Positions 1 to 8,916 of a stretch of DNA of 64,000 nucleotides are shown in pieces. The notes beneath the pieces were generated by a model. The model had not been told where the DNA came from. It saw nothing but the letters and a program-made list of their open reading frames with translations, and ran no database searches. Both the position numbers and the translations under genes were made by a program. Positions within the stretch are counted from its first letter, which is position 1. Every line of letters starts with the position of its first letter. Source of the stretch: Nostoc mirabile CHAB5784 (lineage in GTDB: Bacteria > Cyanobacteriota > Cyanobacteriia > Cyanobacteriales > Nostocaceae); contig NZ_JAIVFS010000001.1 of the NCBI RefSeq assembly GCF_020829645.1, positions 119,558 to 183,557 on the forward strand, in the 5' to 3' direction.

Positions 1-194
1 CACAATAGCCCCACCTCTACCGGAATTGTACCTGTCCCTGCGCCAATGTCCCACAACACAGAATCTGATTTTAGTCGCAGTTGGGCAATTAACAGCAGTC
101 GGACTTCTCGCTGACTTAGGGGAATACCTGGCAAATGTTCAAACAATTCATCGGGAATACCAGGGGTTATATAAGGCCAAAGTTGGGAGGGCAT
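1..194 (-). CDS. cbiT: CbiT-like cobalt-precorrin C15-methyltransferase, N-terminal part
   Basis: Partial gene running off the left edge of the window; only the first 64 or so codons are present. The reverse strand begins MPSQLWPYITPGIPDELFE and reaches the motif DIGAGTGTIPVE, the SAM-binding motif I of class I methyltransferases. The opening resembles the cyanobacterial CbiT subunit, which methylates C15 and decarboxylates the corrin ring in anaerobic B12 synthesis. The start ATG at 194 is followed upstream by a 94-bp divergent gap to the kinase gene. Whether the full protein is CbiT alone or a CobL-type fusion cannot be seen. The family call rests on the N-terminus only. Confidence 0.7.
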   Translation of the reverse strand, partial: MPSQLWPYITPGIPDELFEHLPGIPLSQREVRLLLIAQLRLKSDSVLWDIGAGTGTIPVEVGLL

Positions 195-288
195 AGAATT
201 ACGCAATTATACTAAAGATATGGATTTGCCAAATTGAAAAGCTATAAGCTCTAAAAACTTTTCAAACGTAGCATTATAAGAAACCATA

Positions 289-1707
289 ATGATTGGCGAA
301 ATATTAGGCGATGTCCAAGGACAAGACGCTGGGCGTCTACGCTACGAAGTTCAGCAGCTACTAGGAAAAAAAGCAGGGCGGCGGACTTTGTTAGCTCGTG
401 ATTTGCAAACTCAGGAATTAGTTGTCATTAAGTTACTCTCTTTTGGTGATGACTTTGAATGGGATTCACTCAAGCTATTTGAGCGAGAAGCTGAAACTTT
501 AAAATCTTTGTCACATCCCTTAATTCCTCAGTATTTAAACTATTTTGAGGTAAATTTACCAACCATCAAGGGATTTGCACTCGTACAAACTTATATCCCA
601 GCAAAAACTTTAGAACAATATTTACAAAGTGGGCGAACTTTTACAGAAGCTGAAGTCAAACAGATAGCCAAAGCGCTTTTAGAGATTCTTATTTACCTAC
701 ATAAGCTACATCCGCCTGTAATTCACCGTGATATTAAGCCTAGCAATATTTTATTAGGGGAGCGTTCTGGTAATAGTGTTGGTCAAGTTTATTTGGTAGA
801 TTTTGGCTCAGTTCAGACAGTCCTCGCCACAGAAACTGGGACAAGAACTGTGGTAGGAACCTATGGCTATATGCCACCAGAGCAATTTGGCGGACGCACT
901 GTTGCAGCATCTGACCTTTATAGTTTAGGCGCAACCTTAATTTATTTGATGACGGGTAGTCACCCAGCCGATTTACCCCAAAAGGACTTTCGCATTCAGT
1001 TTGAACAAGCTGCTAATGTGAGTCCCAGCTTTAGCAATTGGCTAAAGTGGATGATTGAACCCAGTTTAGAAGGGCGTTTTAGTTCTGCTGTCCAAGCGAT
1101 CGCAGCCTTAGATAAACCACAAGCGACATTACCTACTTTAGTTGGCAGCAAACCAGACGGGAGTAAAATTCAACTAACCAAAAATTGGGATTCTCTAGAA
1201 ATTATCATTCCACCAGCTGGTTTCCATCCATCAATAGTATTCACAGCTTTATTTGTGATCGCCTGGAATTCATTTATCCTGCTTTGGACAATTAGCGTTC
1301 TCTCGGCCCCTTTTCCTACCAACATTCCCTTTGCCTTGTTCTCACTTACTTTTTGGATTGCTGGCTTTCGGATGGTGTATAAATTTTTCTTTAGTTTGTT
1401 TGGACGCATCTGCTTACGCCTGAATGCAGAACAAATTGCCCTAAGCTGGGAGTTGTTTAGTTGGAAGTTTGAGCGTCCCCGTCCATCTCGAAGGCAAAGT
1501 ATTAATAAGTTGGTTTACATTCCAAAACACTTTACTAAAGGCTCTCAAGGCACTAGAATTGCCGTTCCAGCACAATTATATATTTGCTCAGGATTGCAAA
1601 AATATCAGATTAGTGGAAACGATGTCGGTATTAAATCCGAAGTAGAACTTGAATGGTTAGCTCATGAATTAAGTGAGTGGTTAGGTTTGCCAATTACGCG
1701 AGAATGA
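289..1707 (+). CDS. Membrane-anchored serine/threonine protein kinase
   Basis: Eukaryotic-type (Hanks) protein kinase of 472 residues. The catalytic domain covers about residues 18-275: the ATP-binding lysine is in VVIKLL (K48), the catalytic loop is HRDIKPSN (146-153), the metal-binding motif is DFG (171-173), and MPPEQF replaces the usual APE segment. A strongly hydrophobic stretch at about 312-372 gives two predicted membrane segments, so the kinase domain should be cytoplasmic and tethered. The remaining 100 residues are of no recognised family. Such kinases are numerous in filamentous cyanobacteria and their substrates are mostly unknown; no target is suggested by the neighbours. Confidence 0.9.
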   Translation: MIGEILGDVQGQDAGRLRYEVQQLLGKKAGRRTLLARDLQTQELVVIKLLSFGDDFEWDSLKLFEREAETLKSLSHPLIPQYLNYFEVNLPTIKGFALVQTYIPAKTLEQYLQSGRTFTEAEVKQIAKALLEILIYLHKLHPPVIHRDIKPSNILLGERSGNSVGQVYLVDFGSVQTVLATETGTRTVVGTYGYMPPEQFGGRTVAASDLYSLGATLIYLMTGSHPADLPQKDFRIQFEQAANVSPSFSNWLKWMIEPSLEGRFSSAVQAIAALDKPQATLPTLVGSKPDGSKIQLTKNWDSLEIIIPPAGFHPSIVFTALFVIAWNSFILLWTISVLSAPFPTNIPFALFSLTFWIAGFRMVYKFFFSLFGRICLRLNAEQIALSWELFSWKFERPRPSRRQSINKLVYIPKHFTKGSQGTRIAVPAQLYICSGLQKYQISGNDVGIKSEVELEWLAHELSEWLGLPITRE

Positions 1708-1740
1708 AGAAGAATGCAGAATTCAGAAAGAGGTCTAAAA

Positions 1741-1929
1741 ATGGGAACTACAAGCAAAAGACAATTCCTAATGGAATTAATTCAAAAACATTTAAATATC
1801 GCACCCGAAAGCACTTTAGAAAAAGTTTTAGAACTTTTAGAGGATGAAGAAGATATTAGAGATGCTCGTGCTGAAATAGCAGACGCAAAAATTAACGGTA
1901 CTATATCTTGGGATGAATACAAGAAATAA
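1741..1929 (+). CDS. RelB-like antitoxin of a type II toxin-antitoxin pair
   Basis: Small acidic protein of 62 residues from the ATG at 1741, chosen because AGAGG lies about 9 bases upstream; an upstream in-frame ATG at 1714 would add nine residues without a good ribosome site. The sequence has a helical N-terminal part and an Asp/Glu-rich C-terminal tail ending SWDEYKK, the usual form of antitoxins that wrap around RelE-type toxins. It lies 5 bp ahead of a RelE-like gene, so the two should be co-transcribed. The role as neutraliser and autorepressor is inferred from family and position. Confidence 0.7.
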   Translation: MGTTSKRQFLMELIQKHLNIAPESTLEKVLELLEDEEDIRDARAEIADAKINGTISWDEYKK

Positions 1930-1934
1930 ACCGC

Positions 1935-2201
1935 GTGACTTACCAAATTGAATTTACCAAGGGTGCTAATAAACAATTGAAGAAACTACCAAGCCATATT
2001 AAAGAACGTATCGACTCAAAAATTGAACAATTAGCAATAGAACCACGTCCAGTGGGTGTTAAAAAATTGGCAGATGAAGAATCTTTATATCGAATTAAAG
2101 TAGGTGATTATAGAGTAATTTATCAAATATTTGATACGATTCTATTAGTGAGTGTGATTAAAGTGAAACATCGTAGAGACGTTTATAGAGATGAGTCTTG
2201 A
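1935..2201 (+). CDS. RelE/ParE-family toxin
   Basis: Basic 88-residue protein starting at GTG 1935. It has the RelE/YafQ plan: an N-terminal strand YQIEFTKGANKQLKKLP, the core YRIKVGDYRVIYQI and a C-terminal strand ending VIKVKHRRDVYRD. Family members cut mRNA on the ribosome or, in the ParE branch, poison gyrase; which applies here cannot be told from sequence. It follows the antitoxin gene by 5 bp. A paralogue with the same core (YRIRVGNYRVIYEI) lies at 46716-46970, so the window holds two related modules. Confidence 0.85.
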   Translation: MTYQIEFTKGANKQLKKLPSHIKERIDSKIEQLAIEPRPVGVKKLADEESLYRIKVGDYRVIYQIFDTILLVSVIKVKHRRDVYRDES

Positions 2202-2241
2202 TAGAGAACAGTTAATTAAAAATTATTGAGAGGATCTGTGT

Positions 2242-2415
2242 ATGTTGTTTGGACTGGGATGGCCAGAAGTCAGCGTCATTGCGATCGTCGCTATTCTAAT
2301 TTTTGGGCCGAAAAAAATTCCCGAACTGGGAAGCGCACTGGGTAAAACCTTGCGCGGTTTTAAGGAAGGAGTGAATACTCCGAATGACGAAACCAATTCA
2401 GAACAAGAAAAATAG
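2242..2415 (+). CDS. tatA: Twin-arginine translocase subunit TatA/E
   Basis: Short gene of 57 codons. The product MLFGLGWPEVSVIAIVAILI then FGPKKIPELGSALGKTLRGF has the complete TatA plan: one N-terminal membrane helix, the conserved FGPKKIPELG hinge and an amphipathic helix, followed by a brief acidic tail. TatA multimers form the pore through which folded proteins with RR signal peptides cross the cytoplasmic or thylakoid membrane. The start is supported by GAGAGG upstream. The tail is much shorter than in longer TatA proteins. No tatC is next to it, as is usual in cyanobacteria. Confidence 0.92.
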   Translation: MLFGLGWPEVSVIAIVAILIFGPKKIPELGSALGKTLRGFKEGVNTPNDETNSEQEK

Positions 2416-2460
2416 TCAACTCTTTGTGGGGAATTTAATATTTACAGCACAGCAACTGTT

Positions 2461-2496
2461 AATAGTAGAGATGCGACTCATCGCCTCTCTACTATT
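2461..2496. terminator. Hairpin between convergent tatA and cphA
   Basis: Inverted repeat with 16-base arms (2461-2476 and 2481-2496), one mismatch and a CTCA loop. It sits between the stop codons of tatA (plus) and cphA (minus). The arms contain GTAGAGA...TCTCTAC and resemble the palindromes at 14556-14575 and 58355-58384, so this may be a dispersed repeat used as a two-way terminator. There is no clear T-run. Confidence 0.55.
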
Positions 2497-2498
2497 GA

Positions 2499-5204
2499 CT
2501 ACAGCAATGTATTAACAACAGAAGAAGGTGTGCTCCCATTTTGGGAATCGATGATCGCTGTACCAGTATTTTGTTGGTGTATCTCTTCTTTAACTACACC
2601 ACGCCCTCTAATTAATTTAATTGCCCGACTCACGCTTTCTGGTAAAATTACCACTAGGCTGTTATTTGGTGCCATGTCTAAGCCTTTGTTAATCGCTTGT
2701 GTTTCATCCAAAATTGATTCATAGCGACTATCAGACTTAACTTGGGTAATGCCTTGAATAATCAACTGGGCAGCCGATCCCCGTTGTCTTCCCCTAGTGT
2801 CATCGTCTTCTTTAACGATGATGTAGTCAAAAATTTGGGCTGCTAGTTTGCCCAAGGTCACAAAGTCTTCGTCACGGCGATCGCCTGGCCCACCAATTAC
2901 GCCAATCCGTTGCCCTGTAGTCCAATTCCGAACAAAGGAACCTACAGCTTCGTAACTGGCTGCGTTGTGGGCATAGTCAACCAAAGCGTGGTAGTTGCCT
3001 AAATTAAATAGATTCATTCGTCCTGGCGTTTGACTAACTGAAGCCCGGAAGGTCTTCAAACCAGCACGAATCTGCTCAATTGTGACGTTTTGTACGAATG
3101 CTGCCAAAGTTGCTGCTAAAGCGTTGGCAATCATAAACGGCGCACGTCCGCCCATTGTTAAAGGTATATTTTCTGCTCTTTCTATGCGGTGTGTCCAATC
3201 TCCTTTAACAATTGACAAATAGCCATTTTCATATACTGCTGCTACTCCGCCCTTTTGGATGTGCTTTCGCACCAATTCCGAGTCGGGGTTCATTGTGAAG
3301 TAAGCAATATTAGCCTTAGTTTTTTCTGACATGGCGGCAACGCGGCGATCGTCGGCGTTAAGTACCGCGTAGCCATCAGGGAATACGGCTTCCGCTACTA
3401 CACTCTTGAGGTTAGCTAACTGCTCAATAGTATCTATATCGCCAATTCCTAAGTGGTCGGCGGCTACATTTAATACTACTCCCACATTTGCTGCTTCAAA
3501 GCCCAATCCAGAGCGGAGAATGCCACCGCGAGCCGTTTCCAGTACCGCTACTTCTACTGTGGGATCTTGGAGGATAACGTGGGCACTTTGGGGGCCTGTA
3601 TTATCGCCAGCTTCTACTAAATAATCACCGATATATGTTCCATCAGTAGTAGTATAACCAACTACCTTCCCAGTCTGTTTATAAATATGTGCTAGTAGTC
3701 GGGTTGTAGTAGTTTTGCCGTTAGTGCCAGTAATACTAAGGATGGGAATTTGGCTAGATTGCTCGTTAGGAAACAGCATATCCATCACTGCGCCAGCGAC
3801 GTTGCGGGGGATACCTACACTTGGGGCAACGTGCATCCGAAAGCCGGGAGCGGCGTTAACTTCGACAATCACGCCATCAACTTCCCGTAGCGGACGGCTA
3901 ATATCCGTGGTGACGATATCGAGTCCGGCGATATCCAAACCGATAATCTTGACTACCCGTTGTGCCAACCAAAGATTTTCTGGGTGAATTTCATCGGTAC
4001 GGTCTACGGCGCTACCACCTGTACTTAAGTTTGCCGTTGCCCTGAGATAACAAATAGTGCCCTTGGGTGGCACGCTATTTAGGGTATAGCCTTGCCTTTC
4101 TAAGAGTTGGTAGCTGGTGCGGTCTAGTTCAATCTTGGTTAAGACGTTATCATGTCCTTCACCGCGATTTGGGTCAAGGTTTGTTTCCTCAATTAGTTCG
4201 GAGATGGTTGATCTGCCGTTGCCAATGACATGAGCCGGGACGCGTTCGGCTACTGCTACTACTTTGCCATTTACCACTAGTACCCTGTGGTCGCGTCCAA
4301 CGTAATATCTTTCGACAATAATTGATCGGGAGACCTGTCTGGCGGCTTCGTATCCGGCTTCAGCTTCTTCCCAAGTTCTGATATCAATGGTGATCCCCCG
4401 TCCATGATTGCCATCCAGGGGCTTGATGACGATGGGATAGCCGCCAACCAATTCAATGGCTTGTTCCAAATCGTCTAAGAAGTTGATCACTGTACCTCTG
4501 GGTACTGGCGCACCAGCAGCAGCGAGGATGCGTTTAGTGGCTTCTTTATCGCAAGCTAGTTCTACGCCTAGAATGCTGGTGTTGTCCGTCATTGTGGCCT
4601 GCATCCGCTTCTGATTCACGCCGTAGCCTAGCTGAATCAAAAAGCGGGCTTCCAGAGACATCCAGGGAATACCTCTTTTTTCTGCTTCTTTGATGATCGC
4701 TTCAGTGGAGGGGCCTAAGGAAGCATCACGGGTGAAGTCTTTTAGGTCTTGGATATCTTGCTCTAGTTCTGCTTTGGGATAACGGCCTCGATCAACGATA
4801 CTCTGGCACAGCCGTACTGCGGCTCGTCCAGCGTAGCGTCCCGCTTCCTCATTCTGATACTCAATCACTACTTGGTAAATTCCGGGTGTGGCAGTTTCGC
4901 GGGTGCGACCAAAGCCAACATGCATACCAGCTAATTCCTGGAGTTCTAGGGCTACGTGTTCTACGATATGACCAATCATAGTGCCTTCTTTGACTCGCAT
5001 CAGAAAACCACCACGACAGCCAGGAGAACAATAATGACCCTCCAGACTCGGCAGCGCCTCAACTAGTCCTTCATAAAAGCCAGGGATTTGATTCGAGGGC
5101 GTCTCGGCAAGGTTTTCTAAATCGAGGCGCATGACGATCAGCTTGTGGCGTCGAATGCTCCAATAGTTTGGGCCGCGTAAGGTCTGGATCTTGAGGATTC
5201 TCAT
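2499..5204 (-). CDS. cphA: Cyanophycin synthetase
   Basis: Enzyme that builds cyanophycin (multi-L-arginyl-poly-L-aspartate), the nitrogen reserve of cyanobacteria, by ATP-driven alternate addition of Asp and Arg. From the ATG at 5204 (MRILKIQTLRGPNYWS, the conserved start) it is 901 residues, matching the usual length; an in-frame ATG 30 bases upstream lacks conservation. The N-terminal domain is followed by an ATP-grasp region at about 220-480 (IVIKPLDGNHGRG) and a Mur-ligase-like domain with the P-loop TGTNGKTTTT near residue 495. The cyanophycinase gene lies upstream on the same strand, 443 bp away. No lesion is visible. Confidence 0.98.
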   Translation of the reverse strand: MRILKIQTLRGPNYWSIRRHKLIVMRLDLENLAETPSNQIPGFYEGLVEALPSLEGHYCSPGCRGGFLMRVKEGTMIGHIVEHVALELQELAGMHVGFGRTRETATPGIYQVVIEYQNEEAGRYAGRAAVRLCQSIVDRGRYPKAELEQDIQDLKDFTRDASLGPSTEAIIKEAEKRGIPWMSLEARFLIQLGYGVNQKRMQATMTDNTSILGVELACDKEATKRILAAAGAPVPRGTVINFLDDLEQAIELVGGYPIVIKPLDGNHGRGITIDIRTWEEAEAGYEAARQVSRSIIVERYYVGRDHRVLVVNGKVVAVAERVPAHVIGNGRSTISELIEETNLDPNRGEGHDNVLTKIELDRTSYQLLERQGYTLNSVPPKGTICYLRATANLSTGGSAVDRTDEIHPENLWLAQRVVKIIGLDIAGLDIVTTDISRPLREVDGVIVEVNAAPGFRMHVAPSVGIPRNVAGAVMDMLFPNEQSSQIPILSITGTNGKTTTTRLLAHIYKQTGKVVGYTTTDGTYIGDYLVEAGDNTGPQSAHVILQDPTVEVAVLETARGGILRSGLGFEAANVGVVLNVAADHLGIGDIDTIEQLANLKSVVAEAVFPDGYAVLNADDRRVAAMSEKTKANIAYFTMNPDSELVRKHIQKGGVAAVYENGYLSIVKGDWTHRIERAENIPLTMGGRAPFMIANALAATLAAFVQNVTIEQIRAGLKTFRASVSQTPGRMNLFNLGNYHALVDYAHNAASYEAVGSFVRNWTTGQRIGVIGGPGDRRDEDFVTLGKLAAQIFDYIIVKEDDDTRGRQRGSAAQLIIQGITQVKSDSRYESILDETQAINKGLDMAPNNSLVVILPESVSRAIKLIRGRGVVKEEIHQQNTGTAIIDSQNGSTPSSVVNTLL

Positions 5205-5647
5205 GGGAATAGGTAGATGGAGATTCGGAACCAAAATTCTAGTTTCTTACTGGAATTGACCGCCAAACTGTTCGTTGCAAACAGTTTTTTCTTTTTACAT
5301 ACTATTCTCATCATTTTTCTACAACAAGAAATAAATGTGCGGTCAACCGATTTTGGATTTTAGATTTATGATTTTGGATTAAAAGAGACAATTAGGGTAC
5401 TTAGCTCTCTTAATTTTAGATTTACGATCGCAAAGTCTTAACGAGTCCTTGAGGTTTTTTAGATTTGTTTCGCCTACTTTCTGGCGGCATCTGCCAAAAA
5501 GCTCTTTTAATCTAAAATCCTTCTTGAAAAGCTTGCTAGGTGGGGAAACCCTCCTTACAACTTTTGTCTGTGACACGCTACGCGAACGCAAAATCCAAAA
5601 TCTAAAATTTGTGGCCAACTCAGTGTAACCTCAGATACTTTATCCCG
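5205..5647. other. cphB-cphA intergenic region with repeats
   Basis: No convincing gene. A perfect 8-bp inverted repeat AAACTGTT/AACAGTTT (5265-5286) with a following T-run lies 60 bp before the cphA start; it could be an operator or a plus-strand terminator. Low-complexity TTTTGGATTTTAGATT blocks at 5349-5380 and their inverted form at 5588-5612 frame the middle of the region, which also holds a CACGCTACGCGAACGC dispersed motif at about 5574-5590. The cphA promoter presumably lies here but cannot be placed. Confidence 0.5.
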
Positions 5648-6511
5648 TCAGCTGGAGATCCGATGTACAGCAGGTAACACAGTGCGCTGGTACAAGTGGA
5701 AGCGATCGCCGTAGCTGAGGATATGTAGACGTAAATTATGCACGGTTAATGGTTCATTAGCACCGACGTGAGGTTCGTTGGTGTGGGTGGCTTCAGTGGG
5801 ATCAACAATGGTGACACTGCCTTTACCCATAACTTGTAACCAACCATCACGTTCAAATACTGCACAAGTATCTTCGTCAATGCCAATACCTAAGCGATCG
5901 GGGTGAGCTGCGATCGCACTAATCAGCCGTCCCATGCGATTACGGTTGTGAAAGTGTTGGTCAACTATTACTTCGGGAATAAACCCTAAACCCGTTGCCA
6001 TATCAACCAGGGAACGATTTGGCGACTCTCCACTACCGCCGCCAGCAATCATGTGATGTCCCATCACTGCCGCTCCTGCACTCGTGCCTGCTAAGGTAAG
6101 TTGCCCCGCCCTCACACGCTGGCGAATAATTTCCATTGCTGGCGTATCTGCCAATACACCACAGAGACGCAGCTGGTCGCCTCCTGTCAAAAATACCCCA
6201 CTACAGGCTTCTAAGGATGCTTTGATCTGGGAGGATTCACACTGTTCCCGTTCGCGGATATCTAAAATCTCTACCTTCTGAGCACCCATTTCTTCAAAAA
6301 TGCGAATATACCTACCACCGATGATGGCGGGTTCGCGAGAGGCAGATGGAATAATTGTAATATAAGCCTTACTAGCACCGGCGCGTCCAAAAAAAGTTCG
6401 TAGGATTTCGCGCCCATGAACTTTATCTTCTGCACCTCCGATAACCAGAACGGCGGTTTTAGTTGCTTGGGGTGTCCTCATTTCTAGCGATTTAGCTTGT
6501 AATTGCGGCAT
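5648..6511 (-). CDS. cphB: Cyanophycinase
   Basis: Serine-type exopeptidase that releases beta-Asp-Arg dipeptides from cyanophycin. The start is ATG 6511 (MPQLQAKSLEMRTPQ), with AGGAGA eight bases upstream; a longer reading to 6550 includes that ribosome site and is rejected. The product has 287 residues. The nucleophile is Ser144 in LTLAGTSAGAAVMG, with the family motif VDQHFHNRNR near 183-192. With cphA downstream on the same strand it forms the classical cph locus, so synthesis and breakdown of the polymer are encoded together. No truncation or odd composition is seen. Confidence 0.97.
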   Translation of the reverse strand: MPQLQAKSLEMRTPQATKTAVLVIGGAEDKVHGREILRTFFGRAGASKAYITIIPSASREPAIIGGRYIRIFEEMGAQKVEILDIREREQCESSQIKASLEACSGVFLTGGDQLRLCGVLADTPAMEIIRQRVRAGQLTLAGTSAGAAVMGHHMIAGGGSGESPNRSLVDMATGLGFIPEVIVDQHFHNRNRMGRLISAIAAHPDRLGIGIDEDTCAVFERDGWLQVMGKGSVTIVDPTEATHTNEPHVGANEPLTVHNLRLHILSYGDRFHLYQRTVLPAVHRISS

Positions 6512-7050
6512 TGTGTTTCTCCTGTCAACAACTTCAGGTGAATTTAACAAGGATCAGTTGCAGCCATGATTTTTGCGCTTTGCAACTTTTGAGAGGACAC
6601 TTTTTGGAAGTTTGGAACTGGGTAAGCCACTCTCCAAATTTTTGTTTAACGCTCGCGTTACCTCAGTCTAAACGTGTTCGTTCCCATTCCTCAAAGCCAG
6701 GGCCTTGTTTTTCACCTGTCCACTTGCAGCAGGGCAAAATAGTCTTTATAGGGCTAAATTCCTGCTTTGGGGTTGAGGACGAGCAGTTAAGACTACGCTT
6801 TTTTCTGAGGCTGGCTCGATGCATCCTGGAAGTTGTTAACTTGATAAGATTATTAATTTAAATGTACTTGTGACAACATTTAAACATAAATTAAGTAATT
6901 AGAAAAACTTTTAATCCCATCTAAAATCCAAGAGGTCTGGTAGTTTTAGATACTATTGATAAAGTTTAACTGGAGTTTGACCCGACTTTGGCTTGTTGAT
7001 GTTTGCTAGACATTCAAATTTAAGATTAGTGTCCTTGAATACGAATAACT
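6512..7050. other. cphB-trmD divergent intergenic region, no gene seen
   Basis: 539 bp between divergent genes. An open frame at 6511-6861 has no recognisable domain and begins inside the cphB ribosome site, so it is not called. The last 250 bases are AT-rich and should contain the trmD promoter. No hairpin or repeat stands out. Confidence 0.4.
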
Positions 7051-7740
7051 GTGCGCTTTGATATAGTTACGCTTTTTCCTGACTGTTTTAACTCTGTTCT
7101 CAATTCTGGTCTGCTAGGTAAAGCCTTAGCCAGACAGATTGCCGAAGTGCATCTGGTTAATCCACGGGACTTTACCACTGACAAGCACCGGAAGGTAGAT
7201 GATGAACCCTACGGCGGCGGTGTGGGGATGCTAATGAAGCCAGAACCTATTTTTAAGGCTGTGGAGTCGCTGCCGATTCTACCCCGAAGAGAAGTAATTT
7301 TGATGAGTCCACAGGGTCAAACAATCAATCAACCTCTTTTAAAAGAATTGGCGACAAATTATGACCAGTTAGTAGTTATTTGCGGGCATTACGAAGGAGT
7401 GGATGAGAGGGTGCTACATTTGGTAACTCGTGAAGTATCTTTAGGCGATTTTATTCTGACTGGCGGAGAAATTCCAGCAATGGCTTTGATTAATGGCGTA
7501 GTGCGGCTTATCCCAGGAACCGTAGCCAAAACAGAGTCCCTCACAGCAGAAAGTTTTGAGGAGGGGTTATTGGACTATCCCCAATATACTCGTCCTGCCA
7601 ATTTTCGCGGCTTGAAAGTGCCTGATGTCTTGCTCAGTGGCAATCACGCCGCGATCGCCCGGTGGCGTTACGAACAACAAATTCAAAGAACCCGCGATCG
7701 CCGCCCCGATCTCTTGGAGAAATTAGAGCAGGGGGAGTAG
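7051..7740 (+). CDS. trmD: tRNA (guanine-N1)-methyltransferase TrmD
   Basis: SAM-dependent SPOUT enzyme that makes m1G37 next to the anticodon and so prevents frameshifting. The 229-residue product begins at GTG 7051 (MRFDIVTLFPDCF, the normal family opening). Diagnostic parts are PYGGGVGMLMKPEP, the knot segment VICGHYEGVDERV and GDFILTGGEIPA followed by RLIPG. In many bacteria trmD lies with rpsP, rimM and rplS; here rplS is 30 kb away. The start codon and length fit the family; nothing unusual is present. Confidence 0.97.
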   Translation: MRFDIVTLFPDCFNSVLNSGLLGKALARQIAEVHLVNPRDFTTDKHRKVDDEPYGGGVGMLMKPEPIFKAVESLPILPRREVILMSPQGQTINQPLLKELATNYDQLVVICGHYEGVDERVLHLVTREVSLGDFILTGGEIPAMALINGVVRLIPGTVAKTESLTAESFEEGLLDYPQYTRPANFRGLKVPDVLLSGNHAAIARWRYEQQIQRTRDRRPDLLEKLEQGE

Positions 7741-7853
7741 GGGGCAGGGAGCAGGGGAGGCAGGGGAGGCAGGGGAGGCAGGGGGAGAATAATAATTTTT
7801 AACTCCTGACAAATGACCAATGACAAATGACTAATGACTAATGACTAATGACA
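7741..7853 (+). repeat. Two tandem-repeat arrays between trmD and ispF
   Basis: A GC-rich array of about four AGGGGAGGC-type 9-mers (7748-7784) is followed by an array of heptamers of the TGACTAA/TGACAAA type (7812-7857). These are short tandemly repeated repetitive (STRR) sequences known from heterocystous cyanobacteria. The last heptamer supplies the start codon of ispF. Confidence 0.85.
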
Positions 7854-7854
7854 A

Positions 7855-8340
7855 ATGACTAAAATTCGTATTGGTAACGGCTACGATATTCATCAACTGG
7901 TGAGCGATCGCGCTTTGATTTTAGGTGGAATTCAAATTCCCCATGAATTGGGTTTGTTAGGGCACAGTGATGCTGATGTGTTAACACACGCGATTATGGA
8001 TGCCATGCTTGGGGCATTATCTTTGGGGGATATTGGTCATTATTTTCCGCCTAGCGATCCTAAATGGGCGGGAGCAGATAGTTTAGTACTATTAAATCAA
8101 GTACATCAACTGATTCGGGATCAAGGTTGGCAGGTGGGAAATATTGACTCAGTGGTAGTAGCAGAACGTCCAAAATTAAAACCGCATATTCACAATATGC
8201 GCGACAAACTAGCGGCTGTTTTAGAATTAGAATCAAATCAAATTGGCATCAAAGCTACCACCAACGAAAAATTAGGCCCCGTTGGACGCGAAGAAGGTAT
8301 ATGTGCTTATGCTGTCGTTTTGCTAGTGGCTTCAGAGTAA
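7855..8340 (+). CDS. ispF: 2-C-methyl-D-erythritol 2,4-cyclodiphosphate synthase
   Basis: Fifth-step enzyme of the MEP isoprenoid pathway, which feeds carotenoid, phytol and quinone synthesis. The product is 161 residues. Zinc ligands are in GNGYDIHQL (D11, H13) and the conserved [15 protein letters not shown] (H45); the substrate-loop motif [10 protein letters not shown] and the C-terminal signature [17 protein letters not shown] are intact. The ATG at 7855 is the final ATGACT unit of a heptamer repeat array, and no other start fits the conserved N-terminus. There is no purine-rich ribosome site in the usual place, so translation initiation is set by repeat sequence. Confidence 0.97.
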   Translation: MTKIRIGNGYDIHQLVSDRALILGGIQIPHELGLLGHSDADVLTHAIMDAMLGALSLGDIGHYFPPSDPKWAGADSLVLLNQVHQLIRDQGWQVGNIDSVVVAERPKLKPHIHNMRDKLAAVLELESNQIGIKATTNEKLGPVGREEGICAYAVVLLVASE

Positions 8341-8394
8341 CTTTTCTTTGAAACCATCGGTAAATATATTGAAGACTCATGAGGATAGAAATCA

Positions 8395-8907
8395 ATGATT
8401 TATAGCGACAAACAAACCTTAACTTGGTGGGAATTTAGAGCCATACAAGCTACAAACATAGAAGATATAGACTTTCCTGATATTGTTGCTTTAGACAAAG
8501 AAGGACAAATTGTTCTCATAGCTGAAGTCAAAGGTTTACCATTCAATTTTCAAGAAATAAAAGTCAAAAAACATGCTATCTTGCGGCTGATTGATTACTT
8601 ACAAGCAGCAAAAATAGCGATTTCCTTTGCTATGCTTGTTGATGTAAATAAAATTCTAATTTTTAAATGGGATGGCAATAATTTATCAGAGCCTATTATC
8701 AGTCTTAATACTGCTGATGTGCTTAGTCATTACGAGCCAGAATTCCGCGATAAAAGCATATTTAGTCTTTACCTTAAAGGTCTTACAGAAGCTTGGTTGC
8801 ACGATTTGGCATATCATTGGAAATGGGAAATACCACCTTTCACAAAGGAAATTGCAGAAATTGGTTTATTGCAATTAGTAGAAGACGGAAGAACAGAAAT
8901 TTATTAA
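8395..8907 (+). CDS. Hypothetical protein with PD-(D/E)XK nuclease-like core
   Basis: 170 residues of no named family that I recognise. Residues 28-47 read PDIVALDKEGQIVLIAEVKG, the arrangement of a PD-(D/E)XK nuclease core: D29, then E44-V-K46 on a beta strand. The rest is helical, with WEFRAIQA near the N-terminus and a Trp-rich segment YHWKWEIPPF near 142. The ATG is preceded by GAGGA. It lies 9 bp before a PIN-like gene, so the two probably form an operon. It could be a nuclease, or a non-cutting member that binds nucleic acid. The fold assignment is inference from the motif. Confidence 0.55.
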   Translation: MIYSDKQTLTWWEFRAIQATNIEDIDFPDIVALDKEGQIVLIAEVKGLPFNFQEIKVKKHAILRLIDYLQAAKIAISFAMLVDVNKILIFKWDGNNLSEPIISLNTADVLSHYEPEFRDKSIFSLYLKGLTEAWLHDLAYHWKWEIPPFTKEIAEIGLLQLVEDGRTEIY

Positions 8908-8916
8908 TGTTGTGTA

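Noticed and set aside
5379..5618. 79-codon minus-strand frame between cphB and cphA
   Set aside because: Made largely of low-complexity repeat (AAAATCCAAAATCTAAAA type); no protein features.
6511..6861. 116-codon open frame on the plus strand upstream of trmD
   Set aside because: It starts inside the cphB ribosome site on the opposite strand, has no domain or coding-like composition, and lacks its own ribosome site.
7741..7853. Tandem repeats considered as a CRISPR array
   Set aside because: Units are 7-9 bases with no spacers, and no cas genes are present; they are ordinary short tandem repeats of heterocystous cyanobacteria.
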